Below, one piece after another: positions 44,968 through 56,520 of a stretch of 64,000 nucleotides of DNA. Made by a program: the position numbers and the translations under genes. The stretch's first letter is position 1; each line of letters begins with the position of its first letter. The notes below the pieces were generated by a model, which was not told the origin of the DNA, did not search any database, and saw only the letters and a program-made list of their open reading frames with translations. The stretch comes from Carettochelys insculpta. Its lineage: Eukaryota > Chordata > Testudines > Carettochelyidae. Location of the stretch: NCBI RefSeq assembly GCF_033958435.1, contig NC_134137.1:320167501-320231500 (forward strand), given 5' to 3'.

Positions 44968-45165
44968 TTAGAACAGCTTGTTAATATTTCTGGGGATGGA
45001 GCACTCATCCTTTGTGGAGATCTCTACAAAGGTCTCAGCCAGGTACCCTGTTATTTTTCGTATGAGTTTTTTGGGGAGGCCTGATTTATTCCAGCTTCCA
45101 TGGTAGCACACCTTGCCCTGCCAGACAACTAGTAAGTAATCTGGCATCATGGCACCACACAGCAT
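44968..45165 (-). CDS. Unassigned 65-residue open frame in element B intron
   Basis: On the - strand, the frame includes YLLVVWQGKVCYHGSW, then KLIRKITGYLAETF and KDECSIPRNINKL. The composition looks protein-like rather than random, but I do not recognise the domain. It lies antisense in the intron of the element B Myb-partner gene, just left of the element 3 terminus. It could be a remnant of another transposon gene; no start or stop is compelling. Confidence 0.25.
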   Translation of the reverse strand: MLCGAMMPDYLLVVWQGKVCYHGSWNKSGLPKKLIRKITGYLAETFVEISTKDECSIPRNINKLF

Positions 45166-45550
45166 TATGGCAAATTTTCCAGTCCTGTGCTAACACAGTG
45201 GCTGTGTCTACACGGGAGCCCACCATCGACAGAGCAAAATCAAAATTCAGAAATCGATATACCGCCTTTCGAAAGAACATGACCACACGGCAAAGGCGGA
45301 TCGCAGTTCCGACCCAGTCCTTCGAAGGCCTCGTCCCATTATTTCGAAAGAGAGCGTCCACACGTGTACGAGCGCTCTTTCGAAAGAAGGAAGGCGGAGA
45401 TGCCGCAGACGGGGTCACATGGCCACCAAGCCCTTCCAGGGCCCTCAGCCAGCTGCTGCCTAAAGGGCCCCCCTTCATCTCCCCAGCCCTGCACTAGCCG
45501 AGGCCTGCCGAGCTGCCACGAGCAACTCAGGGCCCCAGCGCAGCAGCAAC

Positions 45551-46965
45551 ATGGCCGACGACACCCTGCTCCTCACACTGGATGCAGACATCGTGGGCAC
45601 TGTTGCCCATGTTGTCTGCACGGTTGCTGCAGCCGCTCCCCTCCTTCTTGGGAGACAGAACAGCCCCCCTGAGGACACGGAGCATGCCCAGCCTTCACCC
45701 CACCCCCTTGCACCCTGGCATCTGTGGAGCCACCCCAGGAGCACGGACTGGTGGGAGCGACTGGTTCTGGGGCAATGGGATGATGTCACCCGGCTCCAGA
45801 ACTTTTGCATGAGCCGGGACACCTTCCAGGAACTGTGTCACTGGCTGGCACCTGCATTGAGGCATCAGAACTCCACAATGTGGCCTGTGCTTCCCCTCAC
45901 GAAGCGAGTCGCCATTTCGGTGTGGCAACTGGCCACCCCAGACTCCTACCACTCAGTGGGTCACCAGTTTGGTGACACCAGGGCAAGTCCACTGTTGGAG
46001 CAGTGCTCATGGAGGTAAGCCAAGCCTGGGGCACACTCCCACCACGGGAAGGTGGAAGAGGGCCCATGGACACAGGGACCCCTCAGGGGTTGCCAGCTGG
46101 GGAGGGTTGGGGTGGGGTTGCTGGCTGGAGGGGCAGGAGAGGGTCGCCAGCTGGGAACACCCTGCCACACCCTCACGAGAGTGCAAGGCCTCCCTCCCTG
46201 CAGGTTGTCTGTGCCCTGAACGCCGTGCTTCTGCACTGGGTCGTCTGCATCGGGGATCTGGACTCCATCGTTGAGGGTTTCTCTTCGTTGAGGTTCCCAA
46301 ACTGCTTTGGTGCCCTGGATGGGACACACATCCCCATCCGTGCCCCACCACACAGTGCCAGCTGCTATCTCAACCAGAAGGGCTACCACACGGTGGTCCT
46401 CCAGGCCCTGGTGGACCACAAAGGCCAGTTCATGGACATCTATGTGGGCTGGTCAGGGCAAACCCACGATGCCAGGGTCTTCCGCAATTCTGGCCTGTGC
46501 TGGCATATGGAGGCCGGAACCTTCATTCCTCAGTGGGAAATGCCAGTTGGGGACACCACCATGCTGCTATGCATAGTTGTGGATGCAGCATACCCCCTAC
46601 TGCTATGGCTGATGTGGCCCTATACTGGCCACCTCAACCCCAGCAGGGAGACCTTCAATGCCCACCTCAACCAGGCCCGGCACGTGGTCAAGTGGGCCTT
46701 TGGGTACCTCAAGGGGCGGTGGCGGTGGCGGTGCATTCTTGCCCACTTCAAGGTGGGGATGCGCAACGTCCCACAAGAGGTGGGTGCCTGCTGCATCCTC
46801 CACAACATTGTGGAGGCCAAGGGGGATGCCTACATCCAGGGGTGGGCAGCTGAGGCCACCATGAGGTTCGAGCAGCCGGCTGCTGTCGCCAGCCACCAGG
46901 CAAACCGCGACGGTGTCCAGATCCGGGAGGCCCTTCATGCAAGTCTCACCCCTGGGCCTCACTGA
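45551..46965 (+). pseudogene. Harbinger DDE transposase of element 3, inactivated
   Basis: Exon 1 (45551-46014) contains RSTDWWERLVLGQWDD and TPDSYHSVGHQFG. A frameshift follows QFG, because KSTVGAVLME lies in another frame. The intron is 46015-46203 (GTAAGC..CTGCAG). Exon 2 (46204-46965) has LDGTHIPI and THDARVF, but the third catalytic position reads VVKWAFG instead of VVERTFG, replacing Glu by Lys. Exon 2 is otherwise open to the TGA at 46963. AATAAA is at 46963+143, near 47106. Confidence 0.85.
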
Positions 46966-47105
46966 TCACCTCGATGCCCACACCTCCCCTCTACCCCCAT
47001 ACATCCACCCCCCCACCACATGCGCCACCACCACCACCATGCCATGCCTCCCCCCATGGGACCACGGGACACGGGTAGTGGTCCACAACATAAACCTTTA
47101 TCAAT

Positions 47106-47111
47106 AATAAA
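47106..47111 (+). terminator. Polyadenylation signal of element 3 transposase
   Basis: AATAAA about 140 bases after the stop codon, in the same relative place as in elements 1 and 4. Confidence 0.6.
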
Positions 47112-47532
47112 CTGTAAAAAAAGTGGTGTAAAAGTTCAACAACTATGTACAAATTGTGGGGGGGGGGTATAGGGCGGAGGCTAGAATTGGGAGAGAGGGC
47201 AGGGGGCCTGAACTCGGAAGGGGGTGGAGAGGAGGATAGAACTGGGAGAGGGGGCCTGAACTCGGAAGGGGGTGGGGAGGTGGCCAGACTTGGGAGGGTC
47301 ACTCGGGCAAGGGGGTTGTGGGCCGAGAGCCATGCTGGCCCTGAGATCCCCTTCCCCCCGGGAGCAGGTGCCACGGCAGAGCCAAGACAGGGTGGGGAGC
47401 ACTGGAAGGTATGGGCGTGGTGGGATGGCAGGGTGGGGCATCTGTGTGAGGTGGGGTGGAGGACTCGGGGGGGGCGAGGGGTGGGCAGGGGACCCTGGGT
47501 AGGACCTTTCTAGGGGAGGGCCTGAGGGGGGC

Positions 47533-48920
47533 TCAGGGGATTGGGCAGCTGGGGGGAGTGCGGAGGGCCAGCAGCTGGGCCACATTGCCCACTTGCTCCT
47601 GTAAAGTCCCATGAATGGTGTCCAGGCGGGACATGAGCCTGTCCCAGGCCTCCCTCCACCATGCCATGTCCAACTTCTCCAACCAGAGCCAGTGATGCAT
47701 AAGCTCCGCCTGGCGGAGGTTGGCGGGGTCATCCACCGGGTGCCGCTGCAACCTCCAGCTGTGCACCCAGCATGATGCTGCTGCTGAGGGTGCCCAACCC
47801 CTGTCTGATGCCTCCGGGGGGCTCTCAGGGACCACTGACACTGACGGACTGTGTGGGCTCTCATTCCTGCACCTGCAAGGGGTGATGGATAGCATGTCGG
47901 TCTCTAAGCAGGACCTCGTCCCCATTCCCCCAGCGACCCTGTCCCCCTGGGGCCCCGCCTCCCCCAACCCTCCCAGGGCCTGGCCATGGTGGATATGGCA
48001 CCCTGTGGCGTCAAGTGCACACAGGCTCCCCCTGGGTGGAACCATCCACGGGTGTGGGCTGTGCAACTGGGTGCCTGGAACTGTCCACGGGTCCGGGTGC
48101 TGGGTGGTGCTGGCAGGTGCAGAGGGCGTATTCTGGGCTGTGGCCAGCCAGGGTGTGTGGCCCTGGGCCTCCAGGCCTCTTCTCAAGCCACTGTCAGGGG
48201 TGCCACCCCTGCCCTGCCCACAGGCATGCTGGCCCCACTGTGCACTCACTCGGGGGGACCTCGAGGATCTCTGGGAATGTGCAGCTCCCTGTGGCCCAAC
48301 TGGACGACCACAAAGGGGCGTTGATGATGAGGTCACCCTCCTTGCTGGATCAGTCCTGGGTGGTGTCTGCACCCTGGCTTGGGCTGGCTGGTCCCGGCTC
48401 CTGCAGCTCCTCTGGCTTGGGCTGGTCTGCCGAGCTGTCCCGGACCAGTTTTGGTGGGGAGCTGTCCTGAGGCACCAGGATGCTATGGAGCTCCCTATAG
48501 TAGGGGCAGGTGCAGGGGCCTGCTCCTGAGCGCCCGGCCTCATCCCAGACCCAGGCATAGCCCTGCAGGAGCTCTTTAACTTTGCTCTGGACTGGCTCCA
48601 GGGTTCACTCCGGGTGGCCTTGGCTGGTCAGTCCCTGGGCAAGGCGGGCAAAGGCAGCAGCGTTCCTCCGCTTTACCCCTATCTACCAGAGGACCTCCTC
48701 TTCCCTCCAGAGGCCCAGGAGGTCTCTCAGTTCACGGTCTGTCCAGGAGGGGGCCCTTTTCTTTTTTTCGGGGACAGACCCCTGGGAGCCCTGTGAGGGA
48801 CTCTGAGGGGGGACCCTGGGGCTCGGGGGACTGCTGGGCGCTGGCCATGTGCCTGTCGTTGTTGTTGGGTGCGGCTGAGAGGGCGTGCTGCCTGGAGCTC
48901 ATGCTTTCGCAGTTTGCCCA
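47533..48920 (-). pseudogene. Myb/SANT-like partner protein of element 3, inactivated
   Basis: On the - strand, KKRAPSWTDRELRDLLGLW opens the Myb domain near 48760. The frame then meets a TAG (where related copies read CAG) and a TGA (where they read CGA), continuing with VQSKVKELLQGYAWVWDEAG and CPYYRELHSIL. The C-terminal part (about 47850-47540) keeps VVPESPPEAS followed by a helical tail (LWLEKLDMAWWREAWDRL, then TLQEQVGNVAQLL). The 341-residue open frame 48558-47533 runs partly in a shadow frame and is not the true product as a whole. Confidence 0.7.
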
Positions 48921-49277
48921 CTCTCAGCTTCCTGCCACGGGGTTTCTAGGTCCAAGCAGCTTTAAGAGCAGCTGGACGCACGGATCATAGAGGTCCGCTT
49001 GGTGGGGCAGGGCGTCTCTGTGCTCGGACTGGGCACCGTCATGAAGGACTCCTCTTTCGAAAAAGCAGGCCATGGCGCATCTACACATGCCTTCTTTCGA
49101 TGTTGTTTTTCGATGGGTGGTGCTTTTCCCATGCGGGATCGGGGTCCAGCTTTCGATGTGTGGCCTGTGTTCCTTCGATTTCATATCGAAAGAGTGCATG
49201 GTACGTGTAGATACTCACTTCACTCTTTCGAAAGAGGGCCGGTCTTTTCGAAATACTGTGCACGTGTAGACACACCC

Positions 49278-50025
49278 AATATGAGCGTATTTTCTTTTTC
49301 ACTCTCTACTATTCTCAGGAGGCTGATGTATCTTTTTGCAACCTAGAAGAAGCATGGGAAGTTTCATTAAAGTTTGTTCCCTTAACAATAGCATACTGGT
49401 CCCTGGCCATTTAAATTTTCCAGGACTATCCTGCTGCATCATGCTGCTGGCTGACTCTCTGTCTCCCCGCTCTTTGCAGCTGGTGGACTCTCCTGGTCCT
49501 CTCCCCTCCCACCATGCTGCTGGATGGCTCCTCCCCGACCTCCAGCCAAATGGCTGCAAAGGGTCTGTGAGCTGCCAAGAACATTTTTTCTGCCCTTTAT
49601 ATTTTACCGGGCTGACCACCCCCAGCATCCTGCCATGCGGTCAGTGGTCTCCACGCCACACCAAGTGTCTGCTTGTCTTTTAGACACTGGCATGTCCAGT
49701 GTGGGCTCTCATGCTTTAAATGTTTGGTTTTTCCCTGCATAGGATTTAGGAGGAGCCGTCAAGAGATTTTTTCCATGCTTTACATTTTACAGGGCTTTGT
49801 TTCAAACCCGCCCTTTCCCTTAGCTGCCAGTATCTTACCATGTCCACAATGAAATGGTCTGGAGAACCTGCAGAGGTTCATTATCATCCTTAAGAAGCCA
49901 AAAGTGGCCTTGGAAAACAAAAGTTTCAGTGATTGTCAAACAGGGACCCATTCATTGTACGGGCCAGCACATTGTATCACATTTAAAAATTGTATCTACA
50001 TTTTGACCTTGACTGTCTTCAACAG
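49278..50025. other. Rest of element B intron
   Basis: AT/CT-rich sequence between the right end of element 3 and the acceptor CTTCAACAG at 50025. No domain is recognised in its open frames. Confidence 0.5.
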
Positions 50026-50363
50026 GCAGCATGAGTGGGAGAGACAAGGTTGCTGTGATGTACCACAGGAAAAGATTAAAAACGGACCTCATCCTGCAGC
50101 AGCTTCAACAGGCACTGAGGCAGCAAGCCCAAGATGCTGCTGACAGAAAGTGGACCCAGCAGTGGCAGCAAAGCATGCTCCAGTACAGGAACGAGGACTC
50201 AGCAGAGCTTCTGACAGCTGGCAAGGAGCAAACCAACATCCTGTGGTCCATGCTGGAACTGAAGAGGGACACCCACTACAGAACTCACAGTTATGTGGCC
50301 TCTTCACCTTGTTGCCTGATCTCCCCTTCATGTTGCCAGACCCCACCTCATTGGGGGCCCTGA
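50026..50363 (+). pseudogene. Element B Myb-partner gene, 3' exon (coiled-coil-like tail)
   Basis: After an acceptor TCTTCAACAG|GCAGC the frame reads MSGRDKVAVMYHRKRLKTDL, then LQQLQQALRQQAQDAADRKW and QQWQQSMLQYRNEDSAEL. This is a Gln/Arg-rich amphipathic region like the tails of the other Harbinger Myb-like proteins. The phase matches the donor at 44838. Whether the last 20 residues are real is unclear. Confidence 0.6.
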
Positions 50364-50644
50364 ACATGGGGGGGCAGGGAGAAAAGACAAGGACAGCCTT
50401 ATGATCCACCACCAGGACCTCACCACATTTCAAAAGGCTCACATTCCACCATGCACGATGACAGAACTCCCTTCTTTTTCCTGCTCCTTAACCCTCACCC
50501 CCCCCCGCACCAAATATAAAGAATGGCTTTTTGTGAAAACTAGTGCCATTTATTGGTTCACATGGGATGTGGTGCAGTTGGAGGTGCTTTCATAAAGGTC
50601 AAACACACATCATGGGGTGGGTAGGATCACAATAGTTACGTGCA

Positions 50645-51830
50645 GCAGATTCATGTGGCAGTCTGCTCATTCATAAAGCTATTTTTCAAAGCCTCCCTGA
50701 TCTGCATTGCTTCTGCACGTGAATTGCTGACTACCCTTGTGTCCAGCTGTGTATAAGCACTGACCAGGGCATCTGCCTCTGCAAATCAGGCTGGCATGAA
50801 ATTTTCCCCCTTTGATTTGTAAATGTTATGGAAAATACAGCACACTGAAGCCACAGGGGGGATGATGGGTCAAAAGGCACCTGAATCTGGCTTTTAAATG
50901 GCCAAAGGCACATTCCACCACCATCCTGCACTTGCTTGGCCTGTAGTTGAAGTTCTCCTTGCTGCAGTCCAGGGTACCTGTGTACGGCTTCATGAGGCAA
51001 GGGGGCAGAGGCTAAGCAGGATCACCTAGTATTATATGGGCATTTCCACATCACCAAACTTGATTTTCTGGTCTGGGAAGAAAATCCCTTCCTGGACCTT
51101 TCTGTAGAGACATGAATTTCTAAAGATGCACATGTCATGTACCTTTATGAACCATCCCATGTAGGTGTTGGTGAAATGACCTTTGTGATCCACCAATGCC
51201 TGCAACACCATGGAGAGATACTCCTGACAGTTTATGTACTCTGATGCCAGGTGGGCTGGGGCCAGGATGGGGATGTGTGTTCCATCTATTGCCTCACCAC
51301 ATTAGAAAACCCCATGGCAGCAAAGCCATCCGTTATGTCCTGCACATTTCCTAGAGTCACAATCTTCTGCAGCAGATTGGCATTGATTGCTTTGGCTACC
51401 TCAATCACTGCAGACCCCACTGTACATCTGCCCACCCCAAACTGATTTCCTACTGACCAGTAGCTGCCAGCCATTGCAAACTTCCACAGAACAATTGCCA
51501 CTCACTTGTAGACTGTCAAAGCAGGTCTCATTTCAGGATCACAGCACTTCGGGGCAGGGGATAGCAAATCACAGGATTCCATGAAAGTGGCCTTGCACAG
51601 GAGGAAGTTCTGCAGCCACTGCTGATCATCCCAGACCTTCAAAATGATGCAGTCCCACCAGTGTGTGCTTGTTTCACGTCTCCAGACCCAATGCTCCACT
51701 GCATGCAATGCATCCAGGGCAGCCAGCAGCTCTGCATTCCTGTTCTCCAGTCCTTCAATATCATCTGAATCATCCACACCCACCTCATTCTCCCACTGGC
51801 TTTGTCTAATAAAATACTGCACGACACTTC
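50645..51830 (-). pseudogene. Harbinger transposase of element B, degraded and without the usual intron
   Basis: On the - strand, THWWDCIILKVWDDQQWLQN, then KFAMAGSYWSVGNQFGVGRC and TVGSAVIEVAKAINANLLQK run in one frame with one stop at 51502. DGTHIPI, VLQALVDHKGHF and CCIFHNIYKSKGENF follow in other frames. The order is that of a complete HARBI1-like protein. IEV is followed directly by the sequence that starts exon 2 in the other elements, so no intron is present at that codon. Several stops and frameshifts show long decay. Confidence 0.75.
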
Positions 51831-52267
51831 AGGAAGTGGCCATAACACACTGTGTAATTGCTGTAAGCTGTTCATGATCTGTGTTAACACTTTGCAGTGG
51901 CGTGAGCCAGGGGCAGGCTTTGGGAAAATGGCCCAAAAAATGGCCCAAAATTCATTGTTTTCCAGCAGTTGGGAGTAAGGGCATTGCACTCTGGGATGAT
52001 GACATCAAACAACCACAAGCACTTGCAGTGCATTTTTTCCCACAAAACACTGGTACAAAAACCCAGATCACAATGGGACTGCAGGCACTGTGGGATAGGT
52101 ACCCACAATGCATTGCTGACACAGTCGAACCTGGGTAAGGCAAAGGAGATGCACTAAGTCAACTTTCCGGACATTTATGTTCACTCATCATTGACTTTAT
52201 AAAATGTAGTGGTAAAGTGTCAATTCCAATAAATTTGACTTTATTTCGTAGTGTAGACATAGGCTAA

Positions 52268-54059
52268 GAGTATGTCCCCTTTGCATATCCATGCTAGCAT
52301 TCATCTCTTGCGTTTAAAAGTAGCAAGATGACAAGATGGTATGGGCTTACAAGATGTCTGTGTGCCAAGGATTCTGGGTGGGGTTATACAGCCTGCATTG
52401 TGTCTTTACTGCTAGTTGTAGTTGTGCGAGGTAGATTAAAGTAAGTGCAGATATCGCTACATGAATTGCAATCCCTCCTGCAAGTGCAGTGTGGTCATAC
52501 CCATGATCTTTTTGGCCCTCAGTCTGCTGAAGAGAATGCTTTTTCCTTTCTCCTACTCCTTTTCCTGCCTGTTTGGAGAGATATTAGAGAGGGAGATAGG
52601 TGCCTATCTGCTCTTTGTGCCATGATAATTTCCCTTTCAATTGTACATTCTTTGCGGAAGACAGCATCATTACACTATTCATTTGCTCATTCTCTATCAT
52701 AATGGGCCCCAGTTTTGATTGAGGCCTCTTGGGTCTAACATAATGCAAATAATAGTAATAAAAGTAAATAACATCCAGCTAGGATTTCACTGCAGAACAT
52801 GTTTGTTTGTTCCCTTTTCTACTGCCTCAGGCAATCAGAATTTTTATGCTTGGCTGTTCCTAGACAGAGGCACAGCAGAGTGGTCTCTGTTCGGGACAAG
52901 AAGCAAGGAACCCTTATATACTAATTCTGAATGACACTAACTCTGTCCAGGCCCTTGGGCAAATCATCTACCTCTCTTTTTCCACTTCCCTCATTTGCAA
53001 GAGGAAGCTAAATTACTCAATGCTGCAAAAACACTTTGCAGATTAATAGAACCAGTTAAACAAATATTATTGCTCAGCATGCTGCCTAGTGCTCTAAAGA
53101 CTGCAAGCCATTGTTTTGTAATACCTGTAGTAAGAAGAAGATGCTGGGTTAGTTATTTTCTGTAGGCACCTGTATAGCTATGAAAATAGGTTAAAGACTA
53201 AGCATTCCTCTAATGTAGGCATCAAGCAAAATAATAATTATACTTACTATGCTATGTCTAAGCTAGCACTGGGGATGTTCAAATGGTAGGGTACATTTAT
53301 GCATACTCTCAGATGGCAACATTTGTTGCCTCCTATTGCACAGTGATTTCAACATTCCATCTGTAAGATAGGGATAACATTTACGTAGCCCACAGAGTTA
53401 GGCACGTATGCCATGGACTTCTTTCTTAAAGAAATTCAGGCACTGTAAGTCTTGTCACTCCAGTCTTGACATAGACAACTGTTTTCCAGAGACAACAATA
53501 CAGACCTGTTGACCAGAGCTGAGACTGGTAACTATGCAATATGTGTAAGTCCACCTGGGGCTGCTTTAGAGAGGCTCTAGAATCAGCCACCACGTGCAAT
53601 TTCCAGAAATCAGAAGAGAAGATGGAGGGATGGAGTGGGGTTTATATGAGCTGCTGAACTCCAGATTCATGGCTCAAAGCAGTGACTCCAAAAGGTTGCA
53701 CAAGAAGCAGGGCTGCTAATCCTGGCCCAGACAACCAAAGTTAGGTCTGCTCTGTATCCACTTCATTCCCACCCACAAAACAACAGCATCTCAGACCTCC
53801 ATAAATTGTACTTGAAACTCTTCCCAGAATGTAGCAATTTGGTGGGTGGAATTTTCATAAACTTGAACTCTGGCAAATTTCACTGGGGACAGTGATGGAG
53901 GAGAGGCACATCCCTTTTTATTATAGGGATTTTGTCTGGCACCAGAGCTGTGGTTCTTGGCTGTTATGATTTTAGTGTTCCATATCTGAAAATCAAAGGA
54001 CGCTGGAGCCTCACCATGGCACCCTGTCCCTCAGAGTAGCACCTGGAACCTCCCTATTC
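52268..54059. other. Intergenic stretch with a MIR-like fragment
   Basis: 52945-53075 contains CCTTGGGCAAATCATCTACC and TTCCCTCATTTGCAAGAGG, the word order of MIR-type SINEs. The remainder is unrecognised, with no supportable gene. Confidence 0.35.
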
Positions 54060-55190
54060 ACCACTGGGTTATGATTAGGATATGTTTTATAGAATGAATG
54101 CTTTGTGAGATGTCATGTTTAAAGTCTTGATCTATTGGACATGAATATCCGGCTAGAATGTATGTGTCATCATTGAATGTGAAGGCATGAAGCATTGCTG
54201 GATATGTGCTATCACTGAATGTGAAGGTGTGAAATATTGCTGTATGTGTTATTAAAATGCACTGTGAGTTTCAGAGATGCCCAGAGATGGCCTTTCAGTA
54301 GGGAAAAGGAGGACCCATCACTGGCCAGACGAGCATCGATGGCCTATCAAGAAGCATCCACTTTCTCAGAGGATCCTTAGAGAGGGCGACTATGGCCTGG
54401 GGCCTGCCTGACCAATGGGGACTTCCTGACACACGTCATAGCAAAAATCTTGTTAGCAGCTAATGAAAGTGTAAAAAGATGGAGCAAGACATCAGCTCAT
54501 GGTCTCGGTCTCCTCTTCCATAGCAACATCTGGATGATCATCTGGAAAACAAAGACTCTGAACTGGGGAGATTGCTCTCACGCTGGGCAGGATCCAGTCC
54601 AGAGTGACCCCCTGAGCTGGAGGGCTACCCACATGGCGCACTGACTGTTCACAGTTGCCCATTGCTGATCCAGTCTGTGTATTGAGAACTATGGGCTGCC
54701 TATATCATCTGTTAGCGTGAGAAACTGTTTGATTCAAATCCCGCCCAGTTGTAGAATTTGGACCATAACTGTATTCTTACTTCTTGTGTAAACAACTTTG
54801 GACTCTAAGTCTGCCACTTATAACCATTTAAAATCTATCTTTCTGAAGCTAATAAATCTGTTTTATATTTTAAGTTCAACAGTTGGAAGTAAAAAGTTTG
54901 GAGAATCTCAGCTCAGGTTAACAAAGGCTGTTGCATGTCCACTGGCCTTTTCTTGGAGTGAGGAACTAACTAATATACTTGCATTTGCCATAGGAGTTTT
55001 GAGCAGTGTGAAAAGACAGTATATTTCTGGGGTGTAAGTTAGGGGTGATTGGCTGGTGCCTCTCTTTGATTGATTCAGGAGTGGTTCCAGTTCTGTGAGA
55101 TAGGCATATCTCCATAGGTATCTCAGGGAGCATTCATGCAATTTACCTGGGTGAGGTGCTCCATATGCTAATGGCTGAGTGATACACATA
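54060..55190 (+). mobile_element. LTR-like segment of reptile type
   Basis: GAATATCCGGCTAGAATGTA, GTGTGAAATATTGCTG and AAGCTAATAAATCTG (poly(A) signal near 54850), followed by GAGAATCTCAGCTCAGGTTA, are in an order I associate with LTRs of turtle endogenous elements. No internal coding region or exact TG..CA ends are visible. A CR1 piece and 55380-55500 (ending GGGGATCCATCACA) may belong to its far side. This is recognition from memory only. Confidence 0.4.
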
Positions 55191-55375
55191 CCTCATGGAA
55201 CTGGAAGGAACCTTGGGAAGTCATTGAGTCCAGTCCCCTGCCCTCTTGGCAGGACCAAGCACCATCCCTTTTTTAGTCTCTTTGCCTGAGATCCCTAAAT
55301 GGCCCTCTCGAGGACTGAGCTCACAACCCTGGGTTTAGCAGGCCAATGCTCAAACCAATGAGTGTCTGGGGGAGG
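55191..55375 (+). mobile_element. CR1 LINE 3' region
   Basis: CTGGAAGGAACCTTGGGAAG, then TCATTGAGTCCAGTCCCCTG and CCCTCTTGGCAGGACCAAGC match the conserved 3' untranslated block of amniote CR1 elements. The 3' part 'gggtttagcaggccaatgctc' fits further CR1-related sequence. 5'-truncated, non-coding. Confidence 0.7.
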
Positions 55376-55751
55376 GGGCGGGATTGCTGCTTGCCTGAGG
55401 CATAGGATTGTGTGGGACAGTCCGGCCTGGAGCATTAAGGGGGCAGAGCAGTCTCAGTTCTATATTATATCCTGGGGATCCATCACATCCACCTTTTGTT
55501 TTGAATTTGGTTAGTTATGCATTCTCATTCTGATGCTTTGTTTTAAAGCAACTCACATGCCACAGTTCAAGAACTGCTGATCAAGAGGCTAGTGTACCTT
55601 AGTAGTATTGGTGTGAATGGCCCAAGGCTGAAGAAGAAATAGTAGCTTTTAAACATGGGAGTAGTTTAGAAATCATTTTGACAAGAACTGCATTGCATTT
55701 ATCGTGACACCTAACATACAAATAATAATGAAAAAAGGCACAATGTGTTTA

Positions 55752-55994
55752 AAAACAGCAAGAAGTCCTGTAACACAGAGGTAGCCGTGTTAGTCTGTAT
55801 CTTCAAAAGCAACAAGAAGTCCTGTGACACCTTATAGACTAACAGATATCTTGGAGCATAAGAGTTTGTGGGCAATCTGACGAAAGAGGGTCTTTGCCCA
55901 CAAATACTTATCCTCCAAAATCTGTTAGTCTCTAAGGCGCCACAGGACTTCTTGTTGTTTTTGAAGATACAGACTAACTCGGCTACCTCTCTGA
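55752..55994. mobile_element. Fold-back SINE-like unit with 12-bp target duplication
   Basis: GGTAGCCGTGTTAGTCTGTA, CAACAAGAAGTCCTGTGACA and GACTAACAGATATCTTGG are followed by the inverted set ending AGACTAACTCGGCTACCTCT. A short extra piece, ACAGCAAGAAGTCCTG, precedes the left arm. ACAATGTGTTTA occurs exactly at 55740-55751 and 55995-56006. The arms pair over about 100 bases with a loop holding AAGAGGGTCTTTGCCC. Confidence 0.8.
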
Positions 55995-56520
55995 ACAATG
56001 TGTTTAGTATGACGTACTGACCTAGGTAATCCTCGGCCCAGCCTTTTAGCATTCTGATACTTTATTCCAATATAACACATTTTAAACTTTCTGTTAATCA
56101 CTTAATTGCTTTCAGACGGAGCACTCGTCACTTTGTTGCACCTATTAAATCATATATTGGAGGAGTAAGATTTGAATACAAGTTTCTATTGATACTCGAA
56201 GTTATATATTTTAAATTACCTCCTCCTCTTTTAACAGAGTATTTTTAAAAGAAACATTGCTAGATAAAACAGCATTGTGCCAGCACTTTTATTTAAAAAC
56301 AAAGCAGTTGGATGTCTTTTGCAACCCTTCCCAAATTGTTTGATTTAAATGACTCTAAATTTCAGGGACAGTCTGCTATATAAATAGACTGACAAACGTC
56401 AGAAATATTAGCTTAGGAGATAACAGTTAATGATTAATGATGATATGAAACTGCTGTGTTTTCTTGGCTTTTGGCGCTAAGAAATTATTGCAAAGACAAA
56501 GAGGAGACATGCATCACATA

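Larger units (their letters stand above)
45200..49277. mobile_element. Element 3: Harbinger transposon nested in element B
   Basis: The left terminus GGCTGTGTCTACACGGG and right terminus GTGTAGACACACCC enclose 4.08 kb. Subterminal TTTCGAAAGA motifs are repeated at both ends (45275-45395 and 49050-49260). A + strand transposase and a - strand Myb-like gene converge, as in elements 1 and 4, though the sequence is a clearly different subfamily. It sits between two in-phase exons of element B. No clean three-base duplication could be read at its edges. Confidence 0.85.
44625..52264. mobile_element. Element B: older Harbinger element, interrupted by element 3
   Basis: The right terminus is clear: TTTCGTAGTGTAGACATAGGC ends at 52264, followed by TAA. 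Inside are a - strand transposase pseudogene (51830-50645) and a + strand Myb-partner gene of at least two exons (44658-44838 and 50026-50363). They converge, the mirror image of elements 1, 3 and 4. The left terminus and the Myb domain exon were not found and may lie under or beyond the microsatellite at 44.5 kb. The start given is the first supportable exon edge. Confidence 0.6.

Noticed and set aside
47181..47864. 227-residue - strand open frame in element 3
   Set aside because: It is out of frame with the conserved VVPESPP and tail region, so it is a shadow in GC-rich DNA.
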